DNA from: Hypholoma sublateritium FD-334 SS-4
Lineage: Eukaryota; Basidiomycota; Agaricomycetes; Agaricales; Strophariaceae
DNA length: 64,000 bases
NCBI GenBank assembly: GCA_000827495.1
Contig: KN817653.1
Span: 1 to 64,000, forward strand
Direction of reading: 5' to 3'
Of the stretch, positions 34,600 to 46,518 are shown piece by piece. Below the pieces are notes generated by a model, which was given only the letters and a program-made list of their open reading frames with translations, was not told the origin of the DNA and made no database searches. Positions within the stretch are counted from its first letter, which is position 1. The number at the start of each line of letters is the position of its first letter. Made by a program: the position numbers and the translations under genes.

Positions 34600-36620
34600 T
34601 TTATACTTCCGGTAGGCAGCACGCCGTGCGCATGGCGTCGGAACCTCCCTTTCCCCCATCTGTTCTCCCTGACGTCGACGACACGCACGCACGCAGCGCG
34701 GTCTGTATAAAATGATCTGCGCGCCGCGTGAGGTGGGTCTTAAAAGCTTCATCTAGGACATCGCGGGACGTGACGCTTTCAATTTAAGGGCGTGCGTCTG
34801 CATTACATGCCACTCGGCGCGTGCGCCTGCCGTTCGGAGCTTTCGTGCCGCACATCGTGGGATTATAGGCCACGGACGTCAGACAACACGTGCCCGACAG
34901 TTCAACTATCTTGCTCCCGACCAGACAGGTTCTCCGCTGGCGCTTTACCCAGGGCCTTTCTTTGCTCGCAGGTGCAGTTTGGAAAGACGCTGCGGAAGGT
35001 CGACGCTGGAACTTTAACATGCCACTCATCAGGGATCCTCGAGCACCGCTCTGCCCCCGCCGAAGCTCTTTCCTATGCGGTGTGTCTACAGTTATCGTCC
35101 CTTTTTCTGCAGCCTCCCATTCTTTGTACGCAGCCCCGCTCTCTGCCCGACCCGTACCCGCCGTACCTCTCGCTCTCGCCTCCTCGCCGGGATAACACCT
35201 CTCAGCCCCACCTTCCCTCCGCCACCCGGCATCTCACACCCTATTTGCGCCACGCAGCTCCACTGTACACGTCGGCATCTTGTGCAATATGTGCATATAG
35301 CGCTGGATTATGCACGGTGCGCGCTTGGCATCGGTTCATTTTTCATCGCACCTTCGTTTCCTCAGTCCTTGCCTTTCTTGATCCTTTCATTTTGCATCGG
35401 ACGCACACACGCCTCGCGGCTTGGCTCGTTTGCGCCGCATCACCCCTGTTCCCTGCACGGATGTGTCTACGGGGAACCGCGGCGCTCGTAATGACAATGG
35501 CCGCTGGCGTGCGTCTGCTGTCGACTGCGCGACTCGATGATCCCCCCTGCCTAGATCCGAATCGCACCCTCACCTAGTACCGTCGTGGTCTTAGGAGCGC
35601 GGTACATTCGACAAGGATCGCGGATATTACGACTGGCGGCGCTGCGGGCGCTCGGCATTGGCGTTTTACTTGTTTGGTTATGTTTCCTTACAGCAGCCGT
35701 CCCAGACCGCCGTCGCATGCTCGAGTCGCTTTGCTGGAATGCGCCGCACGCCCATTGAGATGTGTCACCGTCTGCGACGCTCTCGCGCGATGCGGCGCTG
35801 TAGAATGCTGCAAATTGCTCGAAGATCAACGCTGGCATGCGTCTGTTGTCGATCGTGCGCTGCACTGCGTACCGCCGCCTCTCTGCCCACCTCTAATTCA
35901 CCGTGCGCTTGCGACTGCACGAGAAATATGCGCTCCCGCCTGAATGCGAACCGCCGCCGCCGTCCAGAGGTCTCCGATTCTTCGCTCCGTGTACAGGGGC
36001 GCCGTTGCGCATCCCAGCATTTGGTACGATCTTCGGAATATCAACAGGGACGGCGGCACCGCACGCGCTTAGTGCCGGCTCTTTCTAATCGCACTTTTCC
36101 TTACTTCCTTTTTATCGAATGCAGACGAACCGCAGCACGACGCACGCACCTCGCGCGACATAGACGAATTGCGTCGCACGCCCACTGCGCGTCGGGGACG
36201 CTCTCGCGGGCTGCGGCGCTGATGTACCGGCGTGCGTGTTTTTCATTGTGTACTACTTAGATGCGAACTGCCTCCGCCCCTACGTCCCTCGCCACCGCCT
36301 CGCGTTCCGCTACCTGCGCAGCGCGCACACATCCCGTGGCATGCTACACTGTGGATGCCTTCTCGTTGCACTTTCCGCCTTACTTTTTATCTCGACGCAG
36401 GACACCGTACCCCGACACAAATCGTCTCCGGGGGTGGAACGCTCTCGCGGGCCTCTGCTAAATGGCTTCCCTGTCACAGCGTGCGCTGTTTCTGTCGTCG
36501 AATATCGCCTGCACAACGTCTAGAACCGACCGTCGCCACGTGCCGGCGTGCTGCCTTTAATAGCACGAGCCCAGCTTCTGCTTTGGGCTTGGGCGTCCGG
36601 TGCGATTGGGATGTTGCGCC
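34600..36620. repeat. C-rich repeat block, diverged units
   Basis: This continues the repeat family of 29.3-33.4 kb after the ICMT-like gene. Landmarks are acacgcacgcacgcag at 34682, ggacgcacacacgcctcgcgg at 35399, gctttgctggaatgcgccgc at 35730 and acgacgcacgcacc at 36136, each preceded by a pyrimidine-rich tract. Spacing is more irregular than in the first block. The 261-aa ORF at 34792-35577 is a composition artefact. Confidence 0.6.
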
Positions 36621-36893
36621 TTGCCTATTCTAAACTGTGCTGCGTAGCGGTGCGTAGTAGCGGGCATCTGCATCACTAAATCAAATTGTCACCCCATAAA
36701 CACCGATCACAAGGCTAATCATAAGATCGTTGTGTTCAGTATTTTTGTATTCCGTGCATACATAGTCGAAAACGTAAGTACTCACACTTTCTATTTCGAA
36801 CTACATATTAATATAATGACCCACTTACTCCATGATCCCGTGTTACTTGGTTATATAATGCGACAAGTCGTACCAGTCTGAGTCTAGCGCAGC

Positions 36894-38280
36894 ATGGTTC
36901 CTTCCCTTCAACTTGTCCTAGACAATGCGGCGGCGGCGGTGCGTAGTGACTCGATCCATATTAATATCAATGCTAATAGATCCGTGTCTTTTGAAGTCTG
37001 CCCTTCCAACGGAGATAAGGCATGAAATTGTATCGTTCTCTCCCACCAATCAACTCTTGGCGTCTTGGGCATTGGTCGATAAGACCTTCGGCGACATCGC
37101 AGAGAAGGTACTCTATAGCACCATAAAACTTGATGGCCAGAGCGGAACCACCATGACATGTCTCCAAACCTTGCGGTCAAACTCCTGCAAGGCTGCGCTG
37201 GTGAAGAGCATGGGAATAGTTTTCTCTGAGCCCGCCGACTTACTTCCTCTCGATTTGCTCGAGGTACTGGAATTCGTCATACAGAACACAAGCAACATAC
37301 GCCACCTAGATTTGGATTGGATATGTCCAACCGATATGGATGATCCCGGCCTGACGGCCGTAAACCGCATCCTTACGTTTGTTGTTGATTATGCTGATAA
37401 TCGGATCGACTGTATTGACCGCCAAATCTTACTTAGGACTCCAAGTCTTTCTTTGACGACACTTCATTGCGGAGCAGAGGTTGATCTTGCCGGCATTGTG
37501 AAGCATAATCAGTCTCTGGAGCTCCTGGGGATTCACCACGCGCATGTAGAGGACGACGAACTGCTTTTCAGCTTCCGGGAAATGTTTTCTCTAAAAGAGA
37601 ACCCCGGAGATCGTCGCACACGCTTGCAGCCATACCGGCCTGGAACGACTGGGGATGAAGAGAAACGCTCTATGCTACCGCATATATTTATCTTGTCGAC
37701 GTCCGGCGAGTCGAGAGAAACGCTCGGTCGTGGGATCACAATATTTCCTGGGCTCTATCCCACCATACTTGACGGCATGGTCCAGCAGATTAACGACCAC
37801 CTGACGAGTCCCCGTGTCAATAATACACTTCCTACACCTGACTTCGTTCAGAATATCAAATTCGCGACAGTTTGTTGGCTTGAACTTCCGGCATTACCAG
37901 CCACCCGAAAGTTCTTTGCGGAGTTGCAATCAATTTTTCCTTCGATAACCACATTGGCCGTCAATCTGAAGGGCGACGTAACCATACGCGTGAGCACATT
38001 ATCTCACAATTGAGCTGTAACGGTGCTGAAGTGCTGATGGCTGGTATATTATCAGCATCTTACGCAACTGTCTGATTCAATATGCGTCATGACGCAGCTG
38101 GAGTGTATCAAGCTCCAAAAATGGGAGAACACCGACTTGACAGAATTCCACGCGTCAGTTGAAACCCGAATTCATTTCATCACACATTGGAGACCCAAGT
38201 TTCCAAGGCTCACGGCGATGTACGCCTTTGATAACTTTACGATGAAACTAATGCTCGGTGTATGGATGGTACATCAGTAA
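36894..38280 (+). CDS. F-box-like protein, intact copy
   Basis: The exons are 36894-36938, 36997-37989 and 38056-38280, encoding 420 aa. The N-terminus after the first intron, SALPTEIRHEIVSF...LASWALVDKTFGDIAEKVLYSTIKL, has the shape of an F-box-like domain. The rest has leucine-rich, loosely repeated segments (RHLDLDWIC, SLTTLHCG) as in the F-box/LRR-like proteins common in Agaricomycetes. Such proteins usually act as substrate adaptors of SCF ubiquitin ligases. A paralogue lies at 46519-47894 with the same intron positions, but that copy has a frameshift. The 3' flank (38560-38700) is also shared with the paralogue's flank. Confidence 0.75.
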
Positions 38281-38754
38281 ACTCGCAATCGCAATCTCTT
38301 TCGCTTTTCAATGCTTCCGCTTTGTACTTGTACGTACAGTTCTACATATGAATGTAATTTCATGACCACTTCTTTGTGTGCCGCAGCTGTGAAATGTCGC
38401 ACCACGCCATCAGGGTCAAGCTGTCTACACGAGTATATATTCTCGCCATCGTCGTTGACGTACAAGATCGATCTCACCATGGGAAAAGCCTGCGTGTCAC
38501 GCCTGAAATAAAATTCTCCCGGTTCTGATCGCACTTAGAATCTGTAGCGTTCCAGTATTCTCTTACTATTTAGCCTCATATAACTTCTTGTACTGACAAA
38601 GAATCCTCTAGTCTAGAAAGCATCAGACATTGAGCGGCAGGTAGTCGTAATATTGATACTATCCTAGAACAACTGGGGATTCCGGAGAAAAGTAATATCA
38701 TGTCTTATTTTGTCACCAAGCGGAAGCACCAGTAGTTAGTACACCATAAGAGTA
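38281..38754. other. Intergenic, 3' flank shared with the second F-box locus
   Basis: From about 38570 to 38690 the sequence aligns with 48200-48290 (agaatcct...agatattgaacatc-like, then atcctggaacaact). It marks the extent of the duplication that includes the F-box gene. Confidence 0.5.
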
Positions 38755-38830
38755 GGCAGCGGAAAGTGTAGGCGATGTAGGGCTTGCTCTGGACGGATTG
38801 AATGTGCGGGAGGTCTTGCGGAGCAGTTGA
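38755..38830 (-). pseudogene. NAA30 exon 1 relic
   Basis: On the minus strand the frame reads SKPYIAYTFRC, matching SEPYVVYTFRYF of the intact gene, and gcggaaagtgtagg and atgtgcgggaggtc match 29002-29015 and 29058-29071. Only about 75 bp of exon 1 remain. C-rich repeat units follow a few hundred bp upstream of it, as for the functional gene. Confidence 0.65.
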
Positions 38831-39049
38831 ACCTGGACCGCCGTCACACGCAACACGTGCTCTTTCTCTTCCTCGGACCTAAGATAGGCTACTTAGGAGT
38901 CTCGACGATAAATCATCATTAAGTAAATCGATAACTCTGTAGCGCTTCCACGCTCTATCCACGACATCTCCTCGCAGGTCCTGTTATGGATAATTCTGCT
39001 CAACGGCGCCCTCATGAGGTATGCCTACAGCCATATTAGTATTACCAGT

Positions 39050-39990
39050 GAGTCTCCTTGTCTGATTTCTCGCTTGCCTCCCGCTTTCTGTTGAACTGTT
39101 CGCTTACCGTTCTCAGCCGTCTGCCACCACTTCGCCCCGCACGCCCGTGTGCAGTTACTTACTTACATGCACGGACATCCGGTGCGATCAATACGGCGCC
39201 ACGCCGCGTACTCGGTATCTTTTCATCGCAATTCTTCGATCGCACACACACTAGTACCCCATCACACACATACACAAACACACACACACACCCCGCGTGG
39301 CTCGCCTACCATCCTGTCCCGCACCTGCAGAGATGTCATTGTCTTCGTTTTGGATGCTCGCGACGACCACGGTTGTTACCTTATCCACTCGCAGCTTGAG
39401 GCCGCCGGCGTGCGCCTATTGTCGAACGCGTTATACTTCAATGCAGCACTACGACTTGCTCGTTGCCTACAACTGAACAAGCTCTCACCCGCCTTCGCCT
39501 AGCGTCCTACTGCTCATTTCCGCAGCGAGTACGGGTGCCGGTGCACAGTGAATGCTCGGGAGCGATGCTAGAGCTCATGACATAAATTTTCTACGCGCGT
39601 CGGCGCTACGCATACCCGATGTCAGATTCTTCCTTTCCCGTTACCATTCCTTCTCTTTCGCTTTTCGGATGCAGACGGCCGCTCAGCGCCGCTATCATCA
39701 GCGGTCCCCTGCTTCTTCGCACCGCGAGCTCGCGTGCCACTGCTCTCCCAGGTCTCCGGTACGATGTGGATCTACTCTTGTAATTTAGCCGGCGGAATGT
39801 TGTACGCTTGGTGTCGGTGCTCTCCTTTTTCCTCGGACGCGGATGAAAGCACGCGGAACGGCACTACATACCTACATACTACTTACGCAAGTACGCACGC
39901 TTTACGATCTGGCTGAATTGCACCGCATGCTGGCTGAGAAGCATATCTGCGCGAGACCTTGGCTTTTTTTTCGTACTCGTTTCGCTGGAA
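39050..39990. repeat. C-rich repeat block with a CA microsatellite
   Basis: The units are diverged from the 29-33 kb family; cgcacacacactag near 39240 replaces the usual run, and a CA-rich microsatellite spans about 39262-39292. Pyrimidine tract plus gcaga landmarks recur near 39665. No gene is supported. Confidence 0.55.
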
Positions 39991-40619
39991 ATTAAACATT
40001 TTCCACGCGCCTTTGAAACGTCCCTCAGCCTTCTATCAGTTAAGTAGAGTTACCCGCTCGTTGACGTGTGCTTTCATCTATTGATGGCGGCTGAGCGCTG
40101 ATTGTTGAAATCATGTGCGACTTGTGGACATCTCTCTCTTAGTGCGTTGTGTCACGATGTGTCCAGTCATAGGCCGGCTTCTGAGAGACATTTTATCACC
40201 GGGATAACAGCGAAAGGCACGGTACACACGTGGCAAAGGTGTGCGTGCGATTCAAAAGGTGGGCCAAGCGCAGTGGGGACTCAAAAACAGATTCAAATAA
40301 CGGGCCCAGAATACTCCTCTGCAGGTAGCACTGATTAGGCCATTTTCATCGGTTCGATTGGAATATGTGGTATTCCTTACATGCACCCGAAATATTATAT
40401 TAAAGTCGGGCTCTGAGGACTTAATGCTTGAAGGAGGGCGGAGGGAGATGCGTACGGAGATCAAGAGCTGTGACAGCCTTAAAAGCACCGAAACCCGCTT
40501 CCAATTTCCCAAGTACATAAAGAAGCCAGTGATCAAGGTGTGTTTTTGACTGTTACCCCCTACAACCGCTATTAAGTCTTCAAGTAAACACACTCTCTCA
40601 GTGTCTCGTGTATCCATCC
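39991..40619. other. Intergenic, nothing recognised
   Basis: This is unique sequence upstream of the large membrane-protein gene. Minus- and plus-strand frames at 40250-40620 overlap and have no family features. Confidence 0.45.
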
Positions 40620-42748
40620 ATGGGCGACCTCCTCAGCCAGCCAATATATCTTGCTCTACTCAGGGCTGTTCTCTTTTTCTCGATTTTCATGCTGTCTAGT
40701 TTTTCTCTAGACTTTGTGGAATCGGGAGATGCCTCGGATTTCGATCCTTCCATGCTACTCTTCCTTATCTTGTTTCCTTTGATTCTAGTTCATCAAATTG
40801 TGTAGTGAGTGATCTATCATATATGCCAAGGAAATTGAACCAGACTGACTGCATTATTCAGCGCGTTCAAGGTCCCATATCTTTCTAATAGTTTAATAGA
40901 CATAATCTGGATTTTTTTGGAGGTAATCGGTAAGTTCTTCTGAATAGTTTTACTTATCCGAGAGATCTTATAAACCCTGAAGCACTGGGGCTTTATGAAT
41001 TTCTCATCATTTCCGATCTGTACGAAATCCTCACATGGACGCAACTTGATATGACGCAAGCAATTATTTCGACGGTTCTCACCACTCTATATATCTTGCT
41101 CCTAGTTTCACGTATCTATATTCACGTTAAATCAAGAAAGATGCAGGACAAAAGGCCACTAATCTCATCGATGGGGGGAGTAAGCATTTTATTCGGAAAA
41201 TCACTCTGGAAGGGGCGTTTGATGTGAGTGCAATATAAACCTTCCAAACTCAACGCTTATTTTCCGAAAAAATAGAGGAGAAACGCAAAGGCTCATCATA
41301 TCGAGAGGGATATTTGCGTCCTTACTTTTGGCCGGAATGGTTGCATTTTTCTATATCAGCACATTTACTGCGCCTCTCCAAGAGTTAAACTTCACTCCGA
41401 CACAAAACACTCGCTTTTCTGGTTCCTCAGTTCCTTATTCGAGCCTACTGAACCATCCAGTATGGGGTGTAACATTTGTGAGTCTACAGAATACATGATA
41501 AGCACACGCAAACTATATAACTGTATTTCTGTATCTCTACGTCTACGCAGGGTCGAAGGGTTGCTGGCGACCTAAACTCCACAGGCGCCGTCAAAGTTAT
41601 TCCGTTGTGGGATGATGATTGTGAGGTTTTCCTTGCCGTTTCTTGATAGATACTGATTATCTATGATCAAGCCCCTGACAAACCTGACTGTACTATGTAC
41701 CTGCCTGATGAGGGATCGATCCACTGTCCATCACGTCCGCTGCCAGGAAACAATTCCTATGGGTTTTTTGGTAATTTTATAAAGGACTGTTACTATTGAA
41801 TATAAATTAATAGCTGATTTCTCCCAGACTCGCCAGAAAGTTTTTACAATCTATACCAACCAGATCTCTTGGTCACCGTGGATTTCAACATCCTCATGGT
41901 ATCTTCTGATTCACTGATAGATTTTGCTTCAAACTCAGTCCAAGTCATGGTCCGGATGACCAACAATACCGTGGACGTCCTAAAACTGACAAGGCCAACG
42001 GTTCTAGTCCCTGGAGTAAATATGATGGGTGTAGTGTCCATGGAGATCCACCAAACATTCAAAAATCGAGGATTTGCTACACTTGGGATATTTGAGGTAT
42101 GGGCTATAATCTTATAAGGCGCTTTATGTATTAACATCTACGTAGTCTTTGCAATCAACGCTCGTGGGACAGGTGTCACAATTATATCCCGACCCGTCTA
42201 TTTCCCCTCTCATCCAGCGAGGCACAAATATCTCAACTCTTCGCTTAAGCGTTGTGAGAGAAGACACCCAGTGGATCGTCATACGAGACATCAAGAATAA
42301 TTCATTCATCGGCGGCTTTTCCAAAGTCGGTGGTCTATGGACGTTTCTCAGCGGTATATTTGCTGCAATATTTGGTAGCTCATTAATGCGGATTCTATTT
42401 GGTACGTCCTGATTTATGCACAAACTGCATCCGTACAAACATTTCGCAGGAATAAAACCGATCTCTGTGTTTGGATTCGCTCATCGGTGGGAGCGCGACA
42501 CAATCGGAAAGGCATATCGTGTTAGGTATCCTGCACTCCAGCAAGAGATGGGAGCAGACTCAGTAGAGCCGTACCGATCTGGTCTGCTCTGTCTGATCCG
42601 AGACGAGATCGTGGATTTAGACCTGATCCAAGCCGACGAATCTAACGAATCTACCTTGCACGCGCCTCAAGATGAAGAAGAGATTCCCCTGCAGCGGAGA
42701 CAAAATTCGTCCGCCATGTCTGTCGGCAAGTCACTGGCCTACCAGTAA
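40620..42748 (+). CDS. Large Agaricomycete membrane protein of unknown function
   Basis: About ten exons joined by GT-AG introns of roughly 45-60 nt give about 580 aa, starting MGDLLSQ. There are hydrophobic helices near the N-terminus (VLFFSIFMLSSF, LFLILFPLILV) and mid-protein (ILLLVSRIYI, GIFASLLLAGMVAFFYI). A long presumably extracellular part with cysteines and Asn-Ser/Thr sites follows. Near the C-terminus lies GGFSKVGGLWTFLSGIFAAIFG, then GIKPISVFGFAHRW and a SGLLCLIRDEIVDL segment. That C-terminal pattern is characteristic of a widespread uncharacterised mushroom family (usually FGxxPLSxFG followed by a short cytoplasmic tail). All exon joins keep frame, so the gene looks functional. 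No function can be assigned. Confidence 0.75.
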
Positions 42749-43190
42749 ATACTACGGTCCGTAGCTAAGTGTCGTACCTTTCCTCTCATTGGCTTCTCTG
42801 TATATGTATGTACACGAGCTTTACCTTTACTCAGACTGATTCAACTTCAACATATTTATTGCTACTCGTGTTATAGTAAGTGTATCGAAGTATTAGTGGA
42901 CCATCTTCTACTAGCACGCATTTTCCTATAATCAAAGAGCCGTAGGTTCGAGTTTAATTTCAGTGAGTGTTTGGTGAGTGTGGTCGCTGTGATTGATTCG
43001 GCATTGACTAAATCCCCGTATCGGTGCTACATTTCTGTTATTTTCTATCCCAACCTCCATGAAAAGAGGGCTCGGAGTCCCATACACTATGTTGTGCTAG
43101 ATGATTATTTCGGGGATTTCTCGGGGTGAGCTCTAACGTCCATCGAAGTCCACCCGCAGCTTTCTCCCAGATGTCATGAACAGCATGGAC
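42749..43190. other. Intergenic, nothing recognised
   Basis: This is AT-rich sequence downstream of the membrane-protein gene. No RNA gene is seen; the isolated ggttcgag at 42947 lacks any tRNA cloverleaf around it. Confidence 0.5.
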
Positions 43191-43640
43191 AGATACACTC
43201 CGAATTCTTGGCGAAATCGACCCAAAGGACCCTCTGGTCCCTGACTACCTGCGCATGGAGAGGCTCATTACCTTCGCCAATATGCATACCGGCTCCTCAG
43301 TCGTCTACCCCAACAGCTACCACGCCGGGTACTACTCGTGACACGACCCCTCCTCACGCTCGCCACGCCACGCCGTGCTCACCCCGATGGGAGGAGCTGC
43401 GCCTGCACCTGTGGGTCGGCGAGGGATTCGGAAAGATATTCCACGCGACGGGTCTGGAGTACTACGTGCGTGGCGTGAACGAGTGGGTTGTGCATTGGCG
43501 CGCGATGCCTTTAGAAATGCGAATCTTGGCGTTCGACTCGGAGACAACTCGGAGAGCTTTGATGGCCGAGAGGCCGGAGGAAGCCGGGCTTTCTCACATC
43601 CGTTATTTGTTGTTGATTTTCTGCGATATTGATCACGTAC
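43191..43640 (+). pseudogene. Frame-broken relic of an unidentified enzyme-like gene
   Basis: Frame 1 from 43201 reads ILGEIDPKDPLVPDYLRMER, continues LITFANMHTGSSVVYPNSYH and ends at a TGA near 43339. A second phase from about 43380 reads RWEELRLHLWVGEGFGKIFH, then ATGLEYYVRGVNEW and WRAMPLEMRILAF. Both pieces look like genuine protein sequence rather than random ORF, and I cannot name the family. No splice pair joins them cleanly, so a frameshifted remnant is likely. Its end abuts the C-rich repeat block. Confidence 0.4.
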
Positions 43641-43659
43641 CGTTCACATGGCCCAGTCT

Positions 43660-44900
43660 CTTCATCCCCCCCCCAGTTCGTCCCAACACAGCGGGAGCGG
43701 TCGACCCGCTGCTGCGATTTGTCGAGTCGTCGGCGGAACTCCCCAACTTGCTTCCCTGAGATCTTTGGCAGCCGCTTCAACACAGTGCCATCATGCTTCT
43801 GTTACTCCTCTGGCTACTCCCCACTCTCCGTCACTCCTTCTGCCTCAATCTTTGGCTTGCAGACCACCCCGGCCTCTTTCCGCCCCGGCTCCCCGATCAG
43901 CGCCCTCTTTACGCTTCTCGCCCTCGCATACACACATGCACGCACGCCGCGTGGCCTCTTCACTTCGCACCGTGGCGTCCCTTGACACGTGTCCTGTCGC
44001 TTCCATGGGCCACGGCGCGTATTCATGTGAATGGCAAGTCCCTAGTGTGCGTCTGTTATCGATTGCGCGCTTGTTGCGCGCTGTGATGCGCCTGCTAGAT
44101 CCCGCGTTACTGCCGCTTATCATTCGGTGTGTCATCCGTCACGGGACGGCGGCGCTACTGGTTTACTAGGCGAACACGACGGCGTGCGTGCTCGCCCCAA
44201 TTCTATCTGCCATGACTGGCCCCGCACGCCTGTCGCTCGCCGCATTTTGGCCCATTTTTCCGCCGCCGCCGCAGCCGCCGAGCTTCCCGCGCCTCGTCCA
44301 CGCCGCGCGCCTGGGGGCTGCTGTGCGCGTGAACATGGCCGGCAGTACGCAATGCGTTCTCGATTCCCTAGTGTTACTTGCCTCCTCGGACGCAAATGCA
44401 AGCACAGCACACCCGCTGAGAGAACTCTCAGTGAGATCTTGCGGGCCGCAGCGCTTCCCGCTGTCTCGAATTCTTTGCTGGTGCGAATCTGTTTGTCAAT
44501 TGTGCACTGCAATGTGCATTACCGCGCGCCCAACTGCCATTGCGCTCTGGTGTCTGGTACGATCGACATGGTTTCGCGATCGTTCTGGTCGGCGGTATGC
44601 CCCACATCCTTGCACTTCCCTGTTTCCTTCCTTGGTTCTCGCACGCAAATGCACCACACCACGACGTACCCACGCCACGCAGCTCGCCAACATAGCGCCG
44701 TGTGCCATGAAATGCGGCTCCGCCTGAGACGCTTTCGCTGCACCGGGCGCTTGGTTGAAATTTAGCCAACCCCGCGCGCGTCTGTTGTCGATTGTTCCGT
44801 GCACCACCGCTAGATCTAAGCGCGGACCCCCTGCTCGGCATGCCTTGCTTGCTCTCACGAGGTTAATGATCACGCTCGTATAAAGATCCTCGTCCACCAT
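43660..44900. repeat. C-rich repeat block
   Basis: The block starts with a segment also present at 49310-49400 and partly at 31390-31470 (cgagtcgtc...gaactccccaacttgcttccctga). Units with the pyrimidine tract and cgcacgc run follow (43930, 44391, 44644). No gene is seen. Confidence 0.65.
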
Positions 44901-44958
44901 GTGGCTTAAACCGTTCCCCTTTCATTTATGAGAATGTACTAGCCTACTTTGTTCGCCA

Positions 44959-45857
44959 TTATTTACCCCGCGTCCGAGGCATACTACGGGGCTGTTTTGG
45001 AGGTGCAACGTTACGACCCTTCGAATTCCTGGCTTGTTTTCTGAATTTTTGCATTTGTGGGATCTTTCCTTGTTTGCGCTTCTTCGCAGGTGCTCGATGC
45101 GTGCGCGAGGTGGACGAACACAGCCGGTTTCTGAGCTCCCTGGTGACCACTCTGGACGGGTATGCATCACCAGGCTCGATACCGCACATTTCAATGGTGT
45201 GAGCATCACGCAACTTGGCCACCTCTTTTTGTAGCTCCGGGGTGATGTACCCTCTGAATGTATTCAGGCTTTCCTGTGAGATCAGAGTAGCCCCATGTAG
45301 TGCCTTTGCACCCTCAAGAGCCCATCCGAGACAGTTCACCCATCCATCCTCGTTGGGCTGCAGGATTGGTACCCTGCGGAGAATATTATGCACGCCGTTT
45401 GAAAGAGCGTCATCATTTCTATATCTTCCGGCCAGAAGGGGGACAGTCACGACTGCCTGACCTTGAGTAACACCCCGGTTGCGTGAGTCCATCTCCAACC
45501 GGCTGAACAAGGCACATAATTGGTATTGGGTAATTTCAGAGACGCACATGTGCCTACCCTTTTCCAGCGTCGATACAGATGTCATAGAGAGTTCGAGGTT
45601 TATTTTCTGGACTGTCTGCGTGTTCAGGAATAGGCACATTCTTGTTGTAAACCATTATGGAGAAGTGCCAGCTTGTCTCTTTTCCGGTGCCCGTCTCAAC
45701 CAATCCGAGGTGTAAGTCTATAAATAACTTTTAAAATGCCTGCACAAGATATTGTGTTTTGTTGCGAATACTCACTTGGTTCATATTGACTTGGCGGCGC
45801 CGCATTACTGAAACATATGCGACACAGTAACAGAAATAGTGTCATTACTTGCAGCAT
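44959..45857 (-). CDS. Secreted protein with basic tail, function unknown
   Basis: The gene has three exons (45776-45857, 45558-45717, 44959-45502) encoding 261 aa. A signal peptide covers about residues 1-20 (MLQVMTLFLLLCRICFSNAA). The body contains HLGLVETGTGKETSWHFSI, then IPLLAGRY-like VPLLAGRY, and ILRRVPILQPNEDGWVNCLGW. A WHF near the start and an NC-x-GW later recall a mushroom family in which an early His and a late Asn-Cys are conserved. That arrangement resembles NlpC/P60-type cysteine hydrolases, but this is a weak inference. The last 55 residues are strongly basic (PAKKRKQGK and similar). All three exons join in frame. Confidence 0.6.
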
Positions 45858-46518
45858 AATTGACGAAGTCAAGTAGGTACGATGATTTTTAAAGACAAAT
45901 TGTAATAGTTTCGGGCCAGCCGATTCTGAGGGGGGTTTGAGTGTAGTAGCACCAGGCCTGATATTTCCCCTCAATTGTTCTCGTCTTTATAGCTTTCCCT
46001 CACACGATCTCTTTGATCTCTCTGTCTAATACACAAACCAACTAACAGATAAATTTGAATCATGTTTCATATTGGCAACAACAACCATATAAAATGGACT
46101 TGTGCTGAGTATCTCAGTGGGAAGTGGGCGTCCGGAGGTGCTGCACACAGACACACACAGAGTGCTAGCATACCTACCTACGTAAACCCCCGGCCCTGTT
46201 TCAAGTACTATAGTTTTGACGTAATATGATATAGTATATTATAGCCTTTATGTTGAAATCAAGCAGCTCGAATTCCAATGTTCGCACATCTTTTGAGATA
46301 ACTGGGTACATGATGCTCTGAGGCCAGAGTGCCATTTTTGTCTTGTCTAAGGCTTTTAGCATCTTCTGTGCTTACTATCAGTAAGTCGGAATTGTACCCA
46401 CAATATCTATTTTTGACAATCTCTCTCACAATTGTGTATCGATCAATCAATCAGCTCATTCCTACCGTTTCTCTGGTTATATAATGCGAGAGGGAGTTAT
46501 AAGAATCAATTACGCATC
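45858..46518. other. Intergenic between divergent genes
   Basis: This is AT-rich sequence between the secreted-protein gene on the minus strand and the F-box-like copy on the plus strand. A short acacagacacacacacag run is at 46144. The last 50 bp (tggttatataatgcga) match the sequence before the other F-box gene (36849), so the promoter was duplicated too. Confidence 0.45.

Noticed and set aside
34792..35577. 261-aa ORF in C-rich block
   Set aside because: It crosses several repeat landmarks and shows no conserved protein features.
42930..42970. tRNA B-box-like ggttcgag
   Set aside because: No acceptor or anticodon stem can be drawn around it.
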